From contig JADQBT010000012.1 in NCBI GenBank assembly GCA_016278485.1, positions 1 through 64,000 on the forward strand: a DNA stretch of 64,000 nt. The letters run 5' to 3'. Shown in pieces: positions 7,868 through 17,244 of this stretch. The translations under genes and the position numbers were made by a program. Every line of letters begins with the position of its first letter. Position 1 is the stretch's first letter. The DNA is from Halanaerobiales bacterium (GTDB lineage: Bacteria > Bacillota > Halanaerobiia > Halanaerobiales > Halanaerobiaceae). Below the pieces are notes generated by a model that was not told the origin of the DNA, searched no databases, and worked only from the letters and a program-made list of their open reading frames with translations.

Positions 7868-9016
7868 ATGAAAGAACTGGAGATATTGCTGGAGAGATAC
7901 TGGATTAGCAAAGAAGAAGATAAAGAACTTTATTATCGAATAAAAGATGCCTATCCTAACTTAAAGGGTTTTCTACAGGATAGGCTAGGATATCGCCTTA
8001 TAATTAATCCCTATCTTATAAAATTAGAGAAATTACCTGGTGAACCAGAATCATGGATGGGGATTGAAGAATTTACTGACAAATTAGAGTATGCCTTTTT
8101 ATGTTTATTACTTACCTTCCTGGAAGATAAGGGAGCAGAAGAACAGTTTATACTCTCACAGGTGACGGATTTTATTGAGGCTATTTTCCCTCAGGACAGG
8201 GATATACAGCTTGATTGGACATTATATAATCATCGCAGACATCTTGTGAAAGTGATGCGTTTTGCAGAAGATTTGTTTTTTATTAAAACAAATAATGGAA
8301 CTGACTCCAATTTTATGAGTTCTGCTACAGAAGAGGTATTATATGAAAATACCGGTCTCTCTAAGTATTTTATGCTGAATTTTACTGGCAATATAAGCAA
8401 TTATTCTTCTTATCAAGATATTGAAAAGGGTGAATGGTTGGATTTAGATCGGGATAGGGGAAGGGTCAGGCGTAACAGGGTTTATCGCCGTCTTTTTATG
8501 TCTCCTGTTGTTTATAATCAGGGAGTAGATGATGCTGATTATCTTTATATAAAAAATTATAGGAATATGCTAAAAAAAGATGTAGAGGATATGCTGGACA
8601 GTGAACTCCATGTCCATAAAAATGGTGCCTTTATTTCCCTTGATGAAAGTAAATACTTTAAAGATGTTTTTCCTGATAATAAAAGTATATCTGATATTAT
8701 ATTACAGTTGAATGGGATTATTAGAGAAATGCTGGAAGAAGGGGAGATTAGTAAAAAAGAAGATGATATAATCACTATTTCACAACTCAAGTTTGATAAT
8801 ATGGTAGCAGACTGTCGCCAGCGTTATCATTCGGGTTGGAGTAAAGGTTTCAGGGAGATGAGTATTGAAAAGCTAGTTGATGAGATTAAAAGCTATATGA
8901 AAAACTACAGTATGTTAGAAATAAATGACAGAAGGAAAGAACTGACAGTACTTCCTTTAGCAGGTAAGATTATTGGCAAGTATCCAGATGACTTTAAGAA
9001 TGAAGGTGGGAAATAG
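7868..9016 (+). CDS. jetB: Wadjet type II JetB (TIGR02678/DUF2398 family)
   Basis: The protein has 382 residues from ATG 7868 with an AAGGAAGG RBS. The sequence shows the DUF2398 pattern: an N-terminal helical part (ELEILLERYWI), a GYRLIINPYLIKL strand region, WLDLDRDRGRVRRNRVYRRL near 196-215, and winged-helix-like segments (LHVHKNGAFISLDE). JetB is the KITE-like (MukE-type) subunit that binds the JetA kleisin. Its TAG stop overlaps the GTG start of jetC by one base, so the two are translationally coupled, as expected for subunits made in fixed ratio. Its place between jetA and jetC confirms the assignment. Confidence 0.9.
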   Translation: MKELEILLERYWISKEEDKELYYRIKDAYPNLKGFLQDRLGYRLIINPYLIKLEKLPGEPESWMGIEEFTDKLEYAFLCLLLTFLEDKGAEEQFILSQVTDFIEAIFPQDRDIQLDWTLYNHRRHLVKVMRFAEDLFFIKTNNGTDSNFMSSATEEVLYENTGLSKYFMLNFTGNISNYSSYQDIEKGEWLDLDRDRGRVRRNRVYRRLFMSPVVYNQGVDDADYLYIKNYRNMLKKDVEDMLDSELHVHKNGAFISLDESKYFKDVFPDNKSISDIILQLNGIIREMLEEGEISKKEDDIITISQLKFDNMVADCRQRYHSGWSKGFREMSIEKLVDEIKSYMKNYSMLEINDRRKELTVLPLAGKIIGKYPDDFKNEGGK

Positions 9017-12000
9017 TGCAAGAAAATTGGGTAATAAACAAGATCGGCTTAGTTAATTTCTGGTACTATGACGAGGAAGAATTTCATTTTTCTGATGGTA
9101 GACTTTTACTTAGAGGATCAAATGGGTCAGGTAAGTCAGTAACAATGCAGAGTTTTATACCGCTTTTGCTTGATGGTAATAGGAGCCCGGAAAGATTGGA
9201 TCCCTTTGGTTCTAGGGCCCGTAAGATGGATAATTATCTACTTGGAGAAGATGAGAATGGACAGGATGAACGTACTGGTTATCTATATATGGAATTTTTT
9301 AAAAAGAATTCAGGTAGATATTTAACTATTGGAATGGGATTTCAAGCTAGAAGGGGTAAACCTTTAAATTCCTGGGGATTTTCTCTTACTGATGGTAGAA
9401 GAATTGGAAAAGATTTTTTTCTATATAAGGAAATAGGAGAAAAAGTACCCTTTAGTAAGATTGAGTTGAGAAATCGGATTGCTGATGGTGGTGAATTTCA
9501 TGATGGACAGGGAAATTATATGGAGATGGTCAATAAGCTTCTCTTTGGTTTTGAAAGCATAGAGGAATATGATGAATTGGTTAAACTGCTTGTGCAACTA
9601 CGTACACCTAAACTATCCAAGGATTTTAAGCCAACTGTTATTTATGATATCATGAATAATGCCATTCAACCATTATCAGATGAAGATTTACGACCAATGT
9701 CAGAGGCCATTGAAAATATGGATAACATAAAAACCCAACTGGAGGCTTTAAAAGAGAGTAAAGCAGCTGCAGACAAATTAAAAAATGAATATGATAGGTA
9801 TAATAGATTTGTTCTACTAGAAAAAGCCAAAACTTATCTGGATGCTCAAAAGGAGTTAAATGATAGTAAGGATGATCTGGATATACAGCAAAAAGCTATG
9901 GAAGAATATCATGCAGCTTATAAAGAGGCTGAAGAGAATCTTCTAGAACTACGATCACGGCAGACATTATATGAACATAAAAAACAGGAATTAGAAAAAC
10001 ATGATAGTTATCAGGCAAAAATTGAAATTGATAAAAGAAAAGAGAAAGAAAAGGAATTAGAAAAAAGACATCAGAAGAAGAAAGCAAATCTAGATGGTAA
10101 AAAAGAACGAGAAAAGAAGCTAAGATCTCAATATAAAGTCCTTGAAGAGGATTATCAGTATTTAAATAAAGAAATTAATACTATCTTAAAAGAGATGGCA
10201 GAATATGCTGAAGAATTTAAGTTTGATGAACATGCCTTTGCCAGTAAAGAAATAGTTCAAAAGCCACCAAAGGAATATGATTTTACTTATTTAAAAAACG
10301 AGTTGATAAGATATAGAGATAGAATTGCTGAGGGTCATAAAAAGTTAACAGAAGAAAAAAACCAGAGACTAGAACATGACCGCGCTTTACAGATTCTTGA
10401 TCAAGCAAAAAAAGAAAGAGATGATGCCAGTAGAGAATTTGAACGAGTACAAACTCTGTTTGAAGAGACCCGTGATGAATATTTAGAAAAGGTTTATCGA
10501 TGGAAAAATAATAATACTCAGCTTGTATTATCTGAAGATGAAATGCATAATATTTCAAGGATAGTAAGTACTTATGGTGAGAGAACAAGTTATGACGATA
10601 TTATTGTAGAGCTTAGAAGAAAAACATCCCAACTGGAAAGTGATATTAATAGAGAAAGTTCTAATATAGAATCAAAGATAAGCAGATATCAAGAAGAGCT
10701 TCAAGAAAAAGAAGGAGAACTGGAAGAATGGAAAAAGAAAAAAGATCCTGAGCCCCCTAGAGAAGAGAAGGTTGTTCGGAACAGGAAGAGGATGGTGGAA
10801 GAAGGTATTCCTTTTATACCCTTATATAGAGCAGTTGATTTTAGTGATCAACTTTCCAGGGAAGCAAGAGGAACTTTAGAAGAGGCCTTAATGGACATGG
10901 GACTTCTGGATGCCTTAATTGTACCAGAGGATTATCGTGAAGCTGTTCTTAAGATGGATAAAGGGATGGCAGATAAGTATATTTTTTCTAATCCACAATA
11001 TATGACTCATGAACTTTCATTGTTATTAAAAGCAGAAAAGATAGAGGATAGTCAGATTAGCCCTGCTATTATTGATCAGGCCTTAAAGAGCATTGTTTTA
11101 AACAAAGATGATTCACTAACTTTTCTTAATGAAAAGGGTGAATTTAGTATTGGTATCTTGCATGGAAAGAGCAGTGGCTCTTTTGAGGCAAAGTATATAG
11201 GGGTTCAAGCCCGTGAAGAATATCGCAAACAGGTTATTGAGGGATTGGAAGCAGAAATTAAACAAATAAACAGTCAAATCGATGAAGAATCAAAAAAAAT
11301 CAAGGAATTAAATGGGCAATTAGCACTTATTCAGGAGGAGTTTGCTAGATTTCCGGAAAAAGATGATCTTGAAACAGGACTTAATATGGTTCAAAATGCC
11401 AGACTGAATATAGAAAATAAAGAAAAGGAAATGAAACGAAAAGAAGAGGATGCTGAAAAAATATACAAAAAGCTAAAAGAAATATCTGAAAAAGTACAGG
11501 AAATTACAGCTAAAATCTATCTTCCCCTTAATTTGAATGTTTATCAAGAAGCACTTGAGGCAGCTGAAGATTATAAGGATCTCTTAAGTGAATTAAGTAC
11601 TAAACATACATTAATTATAGATAAAATGTATCAAATAAGTAATGCTAAAGAGCGGATTGAAGATGTCCTGCAGGATATAGATAATCTTTTCTATGATCTA
11701 ACTAGGCTTGAGCGTGAGTTAAAGGAAAATAATGAAATAATAGCAAGTTATCGAGAAATATTGGAGAAAACAGATTATCAAGAGATTGAAAGGGAGATTG
11801 ATGAATGTATAAATGCTTTAAAGGAGATACCAGAACAGCTTGAAAGGGAGTCAAAAAGATCAGCGGTTTCACAGGAAAACCATCAGAGAATTGCTAGTAA
11901 CTTAGCTAGTATCGAAAAAAGAATTGTAAAAGCAAAAAATATCTATGGTATTTCTGAATTGGCCTTTGAAAAGGAATATAATTTAAACTATGTTTATAGT

Positions 12001-13122
12001 GTTGAAGAGGAACAGGAATTAGATTCAACTACAATAGCTAGAGAAGTATATAAAAACATAATTTTAGATGATGACAAAAAGTCAAAATCAGATTATATTA
12101 CTATTTTGATGGACAAATATCATGAAAGTAGACAATACTTGACTGAATATAATTTGATGGCTGAATATCTTTTTGCTGAAGATGATTGGCGAGAAGAAAT
12201 ACAGCAGGTAGAAGATCAAAATAATATTGATTTGCTAAAGAGTTTTAAAAGATTGGAGTTTCCAGCCCGGATCAAGGGTAAAGATGTAAATTTCTATACA
12301 CTTGTTGATTTTATAGATGAATCTATTATAGAAAATGAGCAATTATTAAAAGAAAGTGATCGTCAGTTGTTTGAAGATATACTGGCAAACACTATCAGTA
12401 AAAAAATTAGAGCCAGGATTTATCATGCAGAACAGTGGGTTAAGAAAATGAATAATTTGATGGAAAGCATGGATACATCTAGTGGATTATCTTTTAGCTT
12501 GCGTTGGAAAAGTAGAGTAGCTGAGACTGAAGAGCAGATGGATACTCATGAACTGGTGGAAATATTAAAGTCAGAAGCCAGTCTACTCAAAGAAGAAGAT
12601 TTCAAAAAACTATCTGCACACTTTAGATCAAAGATAAGTGAAGTTAGAAAGATAATGGAGGATACTGCTTCTATTCAGACATTTCACGCTATCATGAAAG
12701 ATATTTTGGATTATCGAAAATGGTTTGAATTCCGTCTTTATTACCAGAAAACAAATGAACGTAAAAAAGAGCTTACAAATAATGCCTTTAACAGATTTAG
12801 TGGGGGAGAAAAGGCTATGGCCATGTATGTTCCTTTGTTCTCTGCTGTTTATGCTCGTTATGAAAATGGACGCAAAGATTGCCCAAGAATCATATCACTT
12901 GATGAGGCTTTTGCAGGTGTTGATAGCAATAATATCAGGGATATGTTTAGACTTCTGGAGGAGTTAGGTCTTAATTTTGTTATTAATTCACAGGTGTTAT
13001 GGGGGGATTATGATACTGTACCATCACTTTCTATCTGTGAACTGGTAAGACCTAATAATGCTGATGTCGTATCAGTAATTCGCTATCAATGGGACGGTAA
13101 TATGAGAACTCTTGTAAGTTGA
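9016..13122 (+). CDS. jetC: Wadjet type II JetC, SMC-like ATPase (TIGR02680 family)
   Basis: The 1368-residue protein starts at GTG 9016, overlapping the jetB stop. The Walker A is GSNGSGKS at 34-41, the ABC signature RFSGGEKA is near 1261-1266, and the Walker B with catalytic glutamate (ISLDEAFAGVD) is near 1293-1303. Between them lie long Lys/Glu-rich coiled coils (about 270-600 and 740-1000) flanking a hinge-like stretch near 600-735. This is the MukB/SMC-like motor that, with JetA and JetB, extrudes DNA loops. All ATPase motifs are intact, so the motor looks active. Length and motif order fit TIGR02680. Confidence 0.93.
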   Translation: MQENWVINKIGLVNFWYYDEEEFHFSDGRLLLRGSNGSGKSVTMQSFIPLLLDGNRSPERLDPFGSRARKMDNYLLGEDENGQDERTGYLYMEFFKKNSGRYLTIGMGFQARRGKPLNSWGFSLTDGRRIGKDFFLYKEIGEKVPFSKIELRNRIADGGEFHDGQGNYMEMVNKLLFGFESIEEYDELVKLLVQLRTPKLSKDFKPTVIYDIMNNAIQPLSDEDLRPMSEAIENMDNIKTQLEALKESKAAADKLKNEYDRYNRFVLLEKAKTYLDAQKELNDSKDDLDIQQKAMEEYHAAYKEAEENLLELRSRQTLYEHKKQELEKHDSYQAKIEIDKRKEKEKELEKRHQKKKANLDGKKEREKKLRSQYKVLEEDYQYLNKEINTILKEMAEYAEEFKFDEHAFASKEIVQKPPKEYDFTYLKNELIRYRDRIAEGHKKLTEEKNQRLEHDRALQILDQAKKERDDASREFERVQTLFEETRDEYLEKVYRWKNNNTQLVLSEDEMHNISRIVSTYGERTSYDDIIVELRRKTSQLESDINRESSNIESKISRYQEELQEKEGELEEWKKKKDPEPPREEKVVRNRKRMVEEGIPFIPLYRAVDFSDQLSREARGTLEEALMDMGLLDALIVPEDYREAVLKMDKGMADKYIFSNPQYMTHELSLLLKAEKIEDSQISPAIIDQALKSIVLNKDDSLTFLNEKGEFSIGILHGKSSGSFEAKYIGVQAREEYRKQVIEGLEAEIKQINSQIDEESKKIKELNGQLALIQEEFARFPEKDDLETGLNMVQNARLNIENKEKEMKRKEEDAEKIYKKLKEISEKVQEITAKIYLPLNLNVYQEALEAAEDYKDLLSELSTKHTLIIDKMYQISNAKERIEDVLQDIDNLFYDLTRLERELKENNEIIASYREILEKTDYQEIEREIDECINALKEIPEQLERESKRSAVSQENHQRIASNLASIEKRIVKAKNIYGISELAFEKEYNLNYVYSVEEEQELDSTTIAREVYKNIILDDDKKSKSDYITILMDKYHESRQYLTEYNLMAEYLFAEDDWREEIQQVEDQNNIDLLKSFKRLEFPARIKGKDVNFYTLVDFIDESIIENEQLLKESDRQLFEDILANTISKKIRARIYHAEQWVKKMNNLMESMDTSSGLSFSLRWKSRVAETEEQMDTHELVEILKSEASLLKEEDFKKLSAHFRSKISEVRKIMEDTASIQTFHAIMKDILDYRKWFEFRLYYQKTNERKKELTNNAFNRFSGGEKAMAMYVPLFSAVYARYENGRKDCPRIISLDEAFAGVDSNNIRDMFRLLEELGLNFVINSQVLWGDYDTVPSLSICELVRPNNADVVSVIRYQWDGNMRTLVS

Positions 13123-13289
13123 GCTAACGGGTCTGTGTATCGTCCTGTCTCCGAATAATTTCTAGAGTCGCTACAGAAATATAATTGGCTTACACTGAGT
13201 GGAATAAAGTTCCGGAATGTAGTGGACGATTAAGTAAAGTATTAATTCTCATGCTAAACAGAATAAGATAAATAGTAGAGGTTGAGATT
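13123..13289. other. 167-bp spacer between jetC and jetD with inverted repeat
   Basis: ATCGTCC (13139-13145) and GGACGAT (13224-13230) bound a 92-bp stretch that appears more GC-rich than its surroundings, with inner CTCCG and CCGGA words that could also pair. No open frame is visible. It could be an RNA hairpin, a small insertion, or chance. Confidence 0.35.
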
Positions 13290-14588
13290 ATGAATAATAG
13301 AGAGTTGCTGCAAAGTTGTGTTGAATACTTTAAAAATAACCCTGGTTTTTCCAGGGTTTTCTTGAAGATGAAAGAAAAATATAAATCACTAGGAAAAATT
13401 GGTGGTAAAATTGTCCTTGTTAATCTTAGTAAACAGGAAAAAGAGGCTTTGACAGGCTATTTTAGAAAGGATTACAGTAGACAAAAACAGGCTACAATTA
13501 GATTGGAAAACTTTGAAAAAGCACTACAGGGAACTCGTTTTGATGGGATATTATTAGAAGATATTTTAAAAGAATATTATTCAGTAGAAGAGATCATTTC
13601 ATATAAACAGGAACGGAGAATATATTTATCCTTGAGAAAAGAATTTTTTCAAAAAATTATTAAGCAGTTGGATGATTCTCTTGCCGGTAACTGGCTTAAG
13701 CAATTGATTTGCAATAGAAATAATGCCTACAATCTTTTCTTGAAAAGATATAATAGTGATGCAGGAAAACTTAAGATAGATATTTTTCAGACAGCTAAAG
13801 CTATAAATAGGCTTCCTGTTTTTAGTGGAGAAAAGAAGCGTTTGGCAGTCTTTGCTTCTCAAATTACTAAAAACCCACATGCCTTTGACTATGGCACAGA
13901 GCTTGATATCTTACTTCAATATGCACTGGTATATATATTAAACAGTGAAAAGCCCAATAATGCTGAAGAAAGAGCAGAGTTATTTTATAATGCTGGTATT
14001 TTAATCAATGAAGTAACTAATTATACGCTTTGTTATGGATTGGAAGCCTATTTTAATGAAGAAATCCACTGGGGATGGAAAGGTTTTAGTTCTAGCAACG
14101 AACCATTGCTGGTCTCTCTAAAGAATCTAAGCTGTATTAAGAGGGTAGTAAGTCCTATTGCTAAAGTCTTTGTATTTGAAAATCCAGCTGTTTTTTCAAG
14201 CATCATAGATAGCCTGGAAGTTGAAAATCTGTCTCTGGTTTGTACTGGTGGCCAATTAAAGCTAGCCTCACTTTTGCTCTTAGACAATTTAGTTAAAGAA
14301 AACACGCTTATTTATTATTCTGGGGATTTTGATCCAGAGGGTTTAGGTATTGCAGATAAGTTAAAAACAAGATATAAAGATAATCTGGTCTTATGGCGTT
14401 TTAGTCTGGTTGATTATGAAAAAACCTTATCTAGAGAAAGGATAAGTAAGAAAAGCTTAAGTAAACTGGGAAATCTAAAGAATAAGGAGTTAATAGAACT
14501 TGCTGCTTATCTTAGGGAAAAAGCTGTAGCAGGATATCAGGAATTGCTTATAGATGAACTAATAAGTGATATAAGGAAATTGATTTGA
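13290..14588 (+). CDS. jetD: Wadjet type II JetD nuclease subunit (TIGR02679/DUF2399 family)
   Basis: The protein has 432 residues from ATG 13290. The C-terminal region carries the toprim-like block LIYYSGDFDPEGLGIADKL (about 340-358), with the acidic DFD residues that bind metal in JetD and in Spo11/topoisomerase VI-type toprim folds. The N-terminal part is the arm region of DUF2399 proteins. In Wadjet, JetD is the nuclease that cuts the DNA once loop extrusion by JetABC stalls on a small circle. The conserved acidic residues are present, so the nuclease looks functional. It is separated from jetC by 167 bp, unlike the tight jetA-B-C spacing, but lies in the same direction. Confidence 0.88.
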   Translation: MNNRELLQSCVEYFKNNPGFSRVFLKMKEKYKSLGKIGGKIVLVNLSKQEKEALTGYFRKDYSRQKQATIRLENFEKALQGTRFDGILLEDILKEYYSVEEIISYKQERRIYLSLRKEFFQKIIKQLDDSLAGNWLKQLICNRNNAYNLFLKRYNSDAGKLKIDIFQTAKAINRLPVFSGEKKRLAVFASQITKNPHAFDYGTELDILLQYALVYILNSEKPNNAEERAELFYNAGILINEVTNYTLCYGLEAYFNEEIHWGWKGFSSSNEPLLVSLKNLSCIKRVVSPIAKVFVFENPAVFSSIIDSLEVENLSLVCTGGQLKLASLLLLDNLVKENTLIYYSGDFDPEGLGIADKLKTRYKDNLVLWRFSLVDYEKTLSRERISKKSLSKLGNLKNKELIELAAYLREKAVAGYQELLIDELISDIRKLI

Positions 14589-14626
14589 ATGTCTAATATA
14601 GTCAGCTATATGAAAGGTTTAAGACT

Positions 14627-14785
14627 ATGGAAAGTCATTATAATCTTAATGAGGTAGTTGAGTTAAATGATAAATCCTGGAAAAGGATTGTAAGAACTTG
14701 CGATAATTGTGGTAGAATGCTGTGCAGAAAGTGTTGTAATAAGGGGGATCGGTGTCCATCCTGCCGTAAGGGTTTCATGAGATAG
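14627..14785 (+). CDS. Small cysteine-rich zinc-ribbon/RING-like protein
   Basis: The protein has 52 residues from ATG 14627, with a GAAAGG RBS about 9 bases upstream. The C-terminal half is packed with cysteines: TCDNCG (25, 28), LCRKCC (33, 36, 37) and DRCPSC (43, 46), giving CxxC-x4-CxxCC-x5-CxxC. The spacing suits a two-zinc ribbon or a treble-clef/RING-like knuckle. The N-terminal 24 residues are polar. It lies 38 bp after jetD in the same direction, so it is probably co-transcribed with the Wadjet operon. I do not know a described Wadjet accessory of this kind. It could also be a chance neighbour. Confidence 0.6.
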   Translation: MESHYNLNEVVELNDKSWKRIVRTCDNCGRMLCRKCCNKGDRCPSCRKGFMR

Positions 14786-14877
14786 AGATCTTTCGGTCAA
14801 TTTAGATAAAGCATTTTCCAGATTTTTATATTAATTTATTGAGTAATATCCTGTGAGATAATAAATCAAAAATTATC

Positions 14878-14906
14878 TTGACATGATGTAATTTTTTTGT
14901 TATTAT
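14878..14906 (+). promoter_or_regulatory. Sigma-A promoter of padR-ABC operon
   Basis: TTGACA (14878-14883), a 17-bp spacer and TATTAT (14901-14906). It lies about 80 bases before padR. Confidence 0.8.
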
Positions 14907-14911
14907 ATAGT

Positions 14912-14946
14912 CAAATTTGAATAAACAAGTGTGAATAAACAAATTT
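14912..14946. promoter_or_regulatory. Probable PadR operator
   Basis: Just downstream of the -10 element, GAATAAACAA occurs twice as a direct repeat. The block is bounded by CAAATTTG (14912-14919) and CAAATTT (14940-14946), which together form an inverted repeat. This placement would let PadR repress its own operon; which repeat it reads is inference. Confidence 0.5.
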
Positions 14947-14987
14947 AAGTATGATATGTTTAAGATTAAAAAAAGGAGTGAATATAT

Positions 14988-15578
14988 ATGACACAATTAA
15001 TGTTATTAGGCTTAATAAAAAACAAAGCTATGTCAGGGTATGAAATCAAGCAGTACCTAAATCTTAGTCATGCTGAAAAATGGGCTGGAATTCAGACAGG
15101 TTCTATTTATTACAATTTGAGTAAACTGGAGAAGGAGGGTTTAATAGAGGTTAAGTCAGTAGAACAAACTGGAAACCGTTCAAGTACAATCTATAGTATA
15201 ACAGCTAAAGGTAAAGAAGTATTTAGAAAACAATTAATAGAAAGCTTTAGCCAGGTAGATGCTACTTATCCAAGTAAACTGTATACTTCGATCACTTTTT
15301 TAGGAGAATTAACTACTGAAGAGGCTGCTGAGGCTATTGATAAGCAGATAATTGTTTTAGAGAAGGAGTTAGAAGAGTGGGAGAATGGAAGAAAATTAAA
15401 AGAAGAGGCATTATCGGTTGTGCTTCCCGATTATATTATAGCCTTATTTGATAACGGGTCGCAACACATTAAACTAAATATTGATTTTTTAGAAAAAATT
15501 AAGAGAACTTTAGAGAGTAATGAGTTTAATCTATTTTTACCACCACTTGATAATAATGAGAGTAGGGAGGATAAATAA
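14988..15578 (+). CDS. PadR family transcriptional regulator
   Basis: The protein has 196 residues from ATG 14988 with an AAAGGAG RBS. The N-terminal winged helix (about 1-80) shows the PadR signature MLLGLIKNKAMSGYEIKQYL, then GSIYYNLSKLEKEGLIE and a wing with SSTIYSITAKGKEVF. The C-terminal half is the Vir-like helical dimerisation domain. Its stop overlaps the start of the ABC ATPase gene by one base. PadR proteins usually repress an adjacent drug or lipid exporter until a ligand binds, which fits the ABC exporter that follows. Confidence 0.92.
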   Translation: MTQLMLLGLIKNKAMSGYEIKQYLNLSHAEKWAGIQTGSIYYNLSKLEKEGLIEVKSVEQTGNRSSTIYSITAKGKEVFRKQLIESFSQVDATYPSKLYTSITFLGELTTEEAAEAIDKQIIVLEKELEEWENGRKLKEEALSVVLPDYIIALFDNGSQHIKLNIDFLEKIKRTLESNEFNLFLPPLDNNESREDK

Positions 15579-16273
15579 TGGTGAAAACCTTAATTAAAGT
15601 AGAAAGCCTGGTAAAAAAGTACAATGACCGTAGAGTTGTAAATGAAATTGATTTTGAAATATATAAGCAGGAAGTATTGGGTATTATTGGGCCAAATGGA
15701 GCAGGAAAGACAACTACAATTGAGATGATATTAGGTGTAAGACTTCCTGACGCCGGGGAAATTTATTACTGGGATGATAAACCAAAAGATAATATAGGAG
15801 CACAGCTGCAGAGTGTACCATTTTTTCCTAATATGTCTGTCTTAAATAATTTAAAACTATTTGCTACTTTTTATGGAAAAAAATTTACTAATAATGAACT
15901 TATTGACCTACTTGAGAAGTTTAAATTATCTAATGTAATATATTCAAAAGCAGACAGATTATCAGGCGGCCAGCAAAAGAAACTTGCAATTGTAATGACT
16001 ATTATGCACAATCCTAAAGTAATATTTTTAGATGAGCCAACAGCTGCTTTAGATCCCAGGGCACGTCAGGAGATAAGGGAATTGATTTCAGACCTTGCAA
16101 ATAAAAATATATCGGTGGTTTTTTCATCCCATGATATGGAAGAGGTAGCAAAACTGTCCGATAGGATTGTATTGATTAATAATGGAACTATTAAAGATAT
16201 TGGAAGTCCTAAAGATTTATTAGAGAAATATGATGTATGTAATCTTGAAGAATTATACTTAAAACTAACATAA
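15578..16273 (+). CDS. ABC transporter ATP-binding protein (exporter type)
   Basis: This 231-residue single nucleotide-binding domain has Walker A GPNGAGKTTT (about 38-47), signature LSGGQQKK (about 128-135), Walker B VIFLDEPTAALD (about 148-159) and switch histidine in SSHDME. It belongs to the CcmA/DrrA-like group of ABC-2 exporters, energising export of a drug, lipid or peptide. It is coupled to padR upstream (1-base overlap), and the matching permease starts 14 bases after its stop. Confidence 0.93.
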   Translation: MVKTLIKVESLVKKYNDRRVVNEIDFEIYKQEVLGIIGPNGAGKTTTIEMILGVRLPDAGEIYYWDDKPKDNIGAQLQSVPFFPNMSVLNNLKLFATFYGKKFTNNELIDLLEKFKLSNVIYSKADRLSGGQQKKLAIVMTIMHNPKVIFLDEPTAALDPRARQEIRELISDLANKNISVVFSSHDMEEVAKLSDRIVLINNGTIKDIGSPKDLLEKYDVCNLEELYLKLT

Positions 16274-16287
16274 ATGGAGGGATTTTA

Positions 16288-17076
16288 ATGATTATTGTAA
16301 TACGTACATTTTTGCTTGAGGCATTAAAAGATGTAATGAATGTTTTTTATACAATTATTCTCCCACTGGGATTGTTTATAGGTTTAGGGATTTATATGGG
16401 AACAGCATCCTACCAGCAGCAGTTATTATCTGGATCATTAGCGATAAGTGTTCTATTTGGTGCCTTTTTTAGTATGGGATTTGTAATAATGCAGCAGCGG
16501 AATAGAGGGGTTTATAAACTTTTGAAAGCTACGCCATTCCCAATAATAAAATATGTTCTGAGTATGGCCTTTGCCAGAACTATATTTTCTCTGTCGTTTA
16601 GTATAGTTGTATTAATAATAGCAAATTTACTTTTTAATATAACAATAAGCATAATTAACATAGTATTACTTTTTTTAATACTCATTGTAGCAACTCTTTG
16701 CTTTACTGGTCTTGGTTTTTTAGCTGCCAATTTTTCCAGAAATGAGGTTCAGGTTAGTATTATAGCTAATTTAATTAGTATGCCAATGATTTTTACAAGT
16801 GAGGCCTTTTATAGTATGGATAAATCACCAACCTGGATTAGAACAGTGGGAAAATTACTACCATTTCACTATTTTGTTCAATCTATTCATGCACTAGTAC
16901 ATAATGATTTACCAGCTTTATGGGTACCAATTATTATATTAATAGCATTTACAATTTCAATTACTTTACTAGCCTCATTGACTTTTCGTTGGGATTCAAA
17001 TATGTCACCCTTATCGGGAATAAAAGTATTAAATCGAAAGCAATTTTTGAAAAGCAGTAAAAGAAAAAATATTTAA
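16288..17076 (+). CDS. ABC-2 type permease
   Basis: The protein has 262 residues from ATG 16288 (GGAGGG RBS). About six membrane segments are visible: near 13-33, 50-68, 98-118, 123-145, 155-175 and 209-235. A cytoplasmic coupling stretch (QQRNRGVYKLLKATP, about 69-83) matches ABC-2 permeases of DrrB/YhgE-like exporters. It forms the membrane half of the exporter with the ATPase encoded just upstream, in the operon controlled by PadR. The substrate cannot be told from sequence. Confidence 0.9.
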   Translation: MIIVIRTFLLEALKDVMNVFYTIILPLGLFIGLGIYMGTASYQQQLLSGSLAISVLFGAFFSMGFVIMQQRNRGVYKLLKATPFPIIKYVLSMAFARTIFSLSFSIVVLIIANLLFNITISIINIVLLFLILIVATLCFTGLGFLAANFSRNEVQVSIIANLISMPMIFTSEAFYSMDKSPTWIRTVGKLLPFHYFVQSIHALVHNDLPALWVPIIILIAFTISITLLASLTFRWDSNMSPLSGIKVLNRKQFLKSSKRKNI

Positions 17077-17106
17077 GAATACAAAATCTTTTCTTTTAAA
17101 GATATC

Positions 17107-17141
17107 AATTCCCTGATTTAAAAATGAGTTAGGGGATTTTC
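17107..17141 (+). terminator. Terminator of ABC exporter operon
   Basis: AATTCCCT (17107-17114) pairs with AGGGGATT (17131-17138, one G-T pair), followed by TTCT, 30 bases after the permease stop. Confidence 0.5.
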
Positions 17142-17244
17142 TATGCTAGGAAATGTCATATTATAAAAGGGTTTTTTAAAAGTAAAAAGAACTATAGATA
17201 AAGATGGTAAAACTGAGAGAAGAATATGTTCCAGTCAGGAACCT

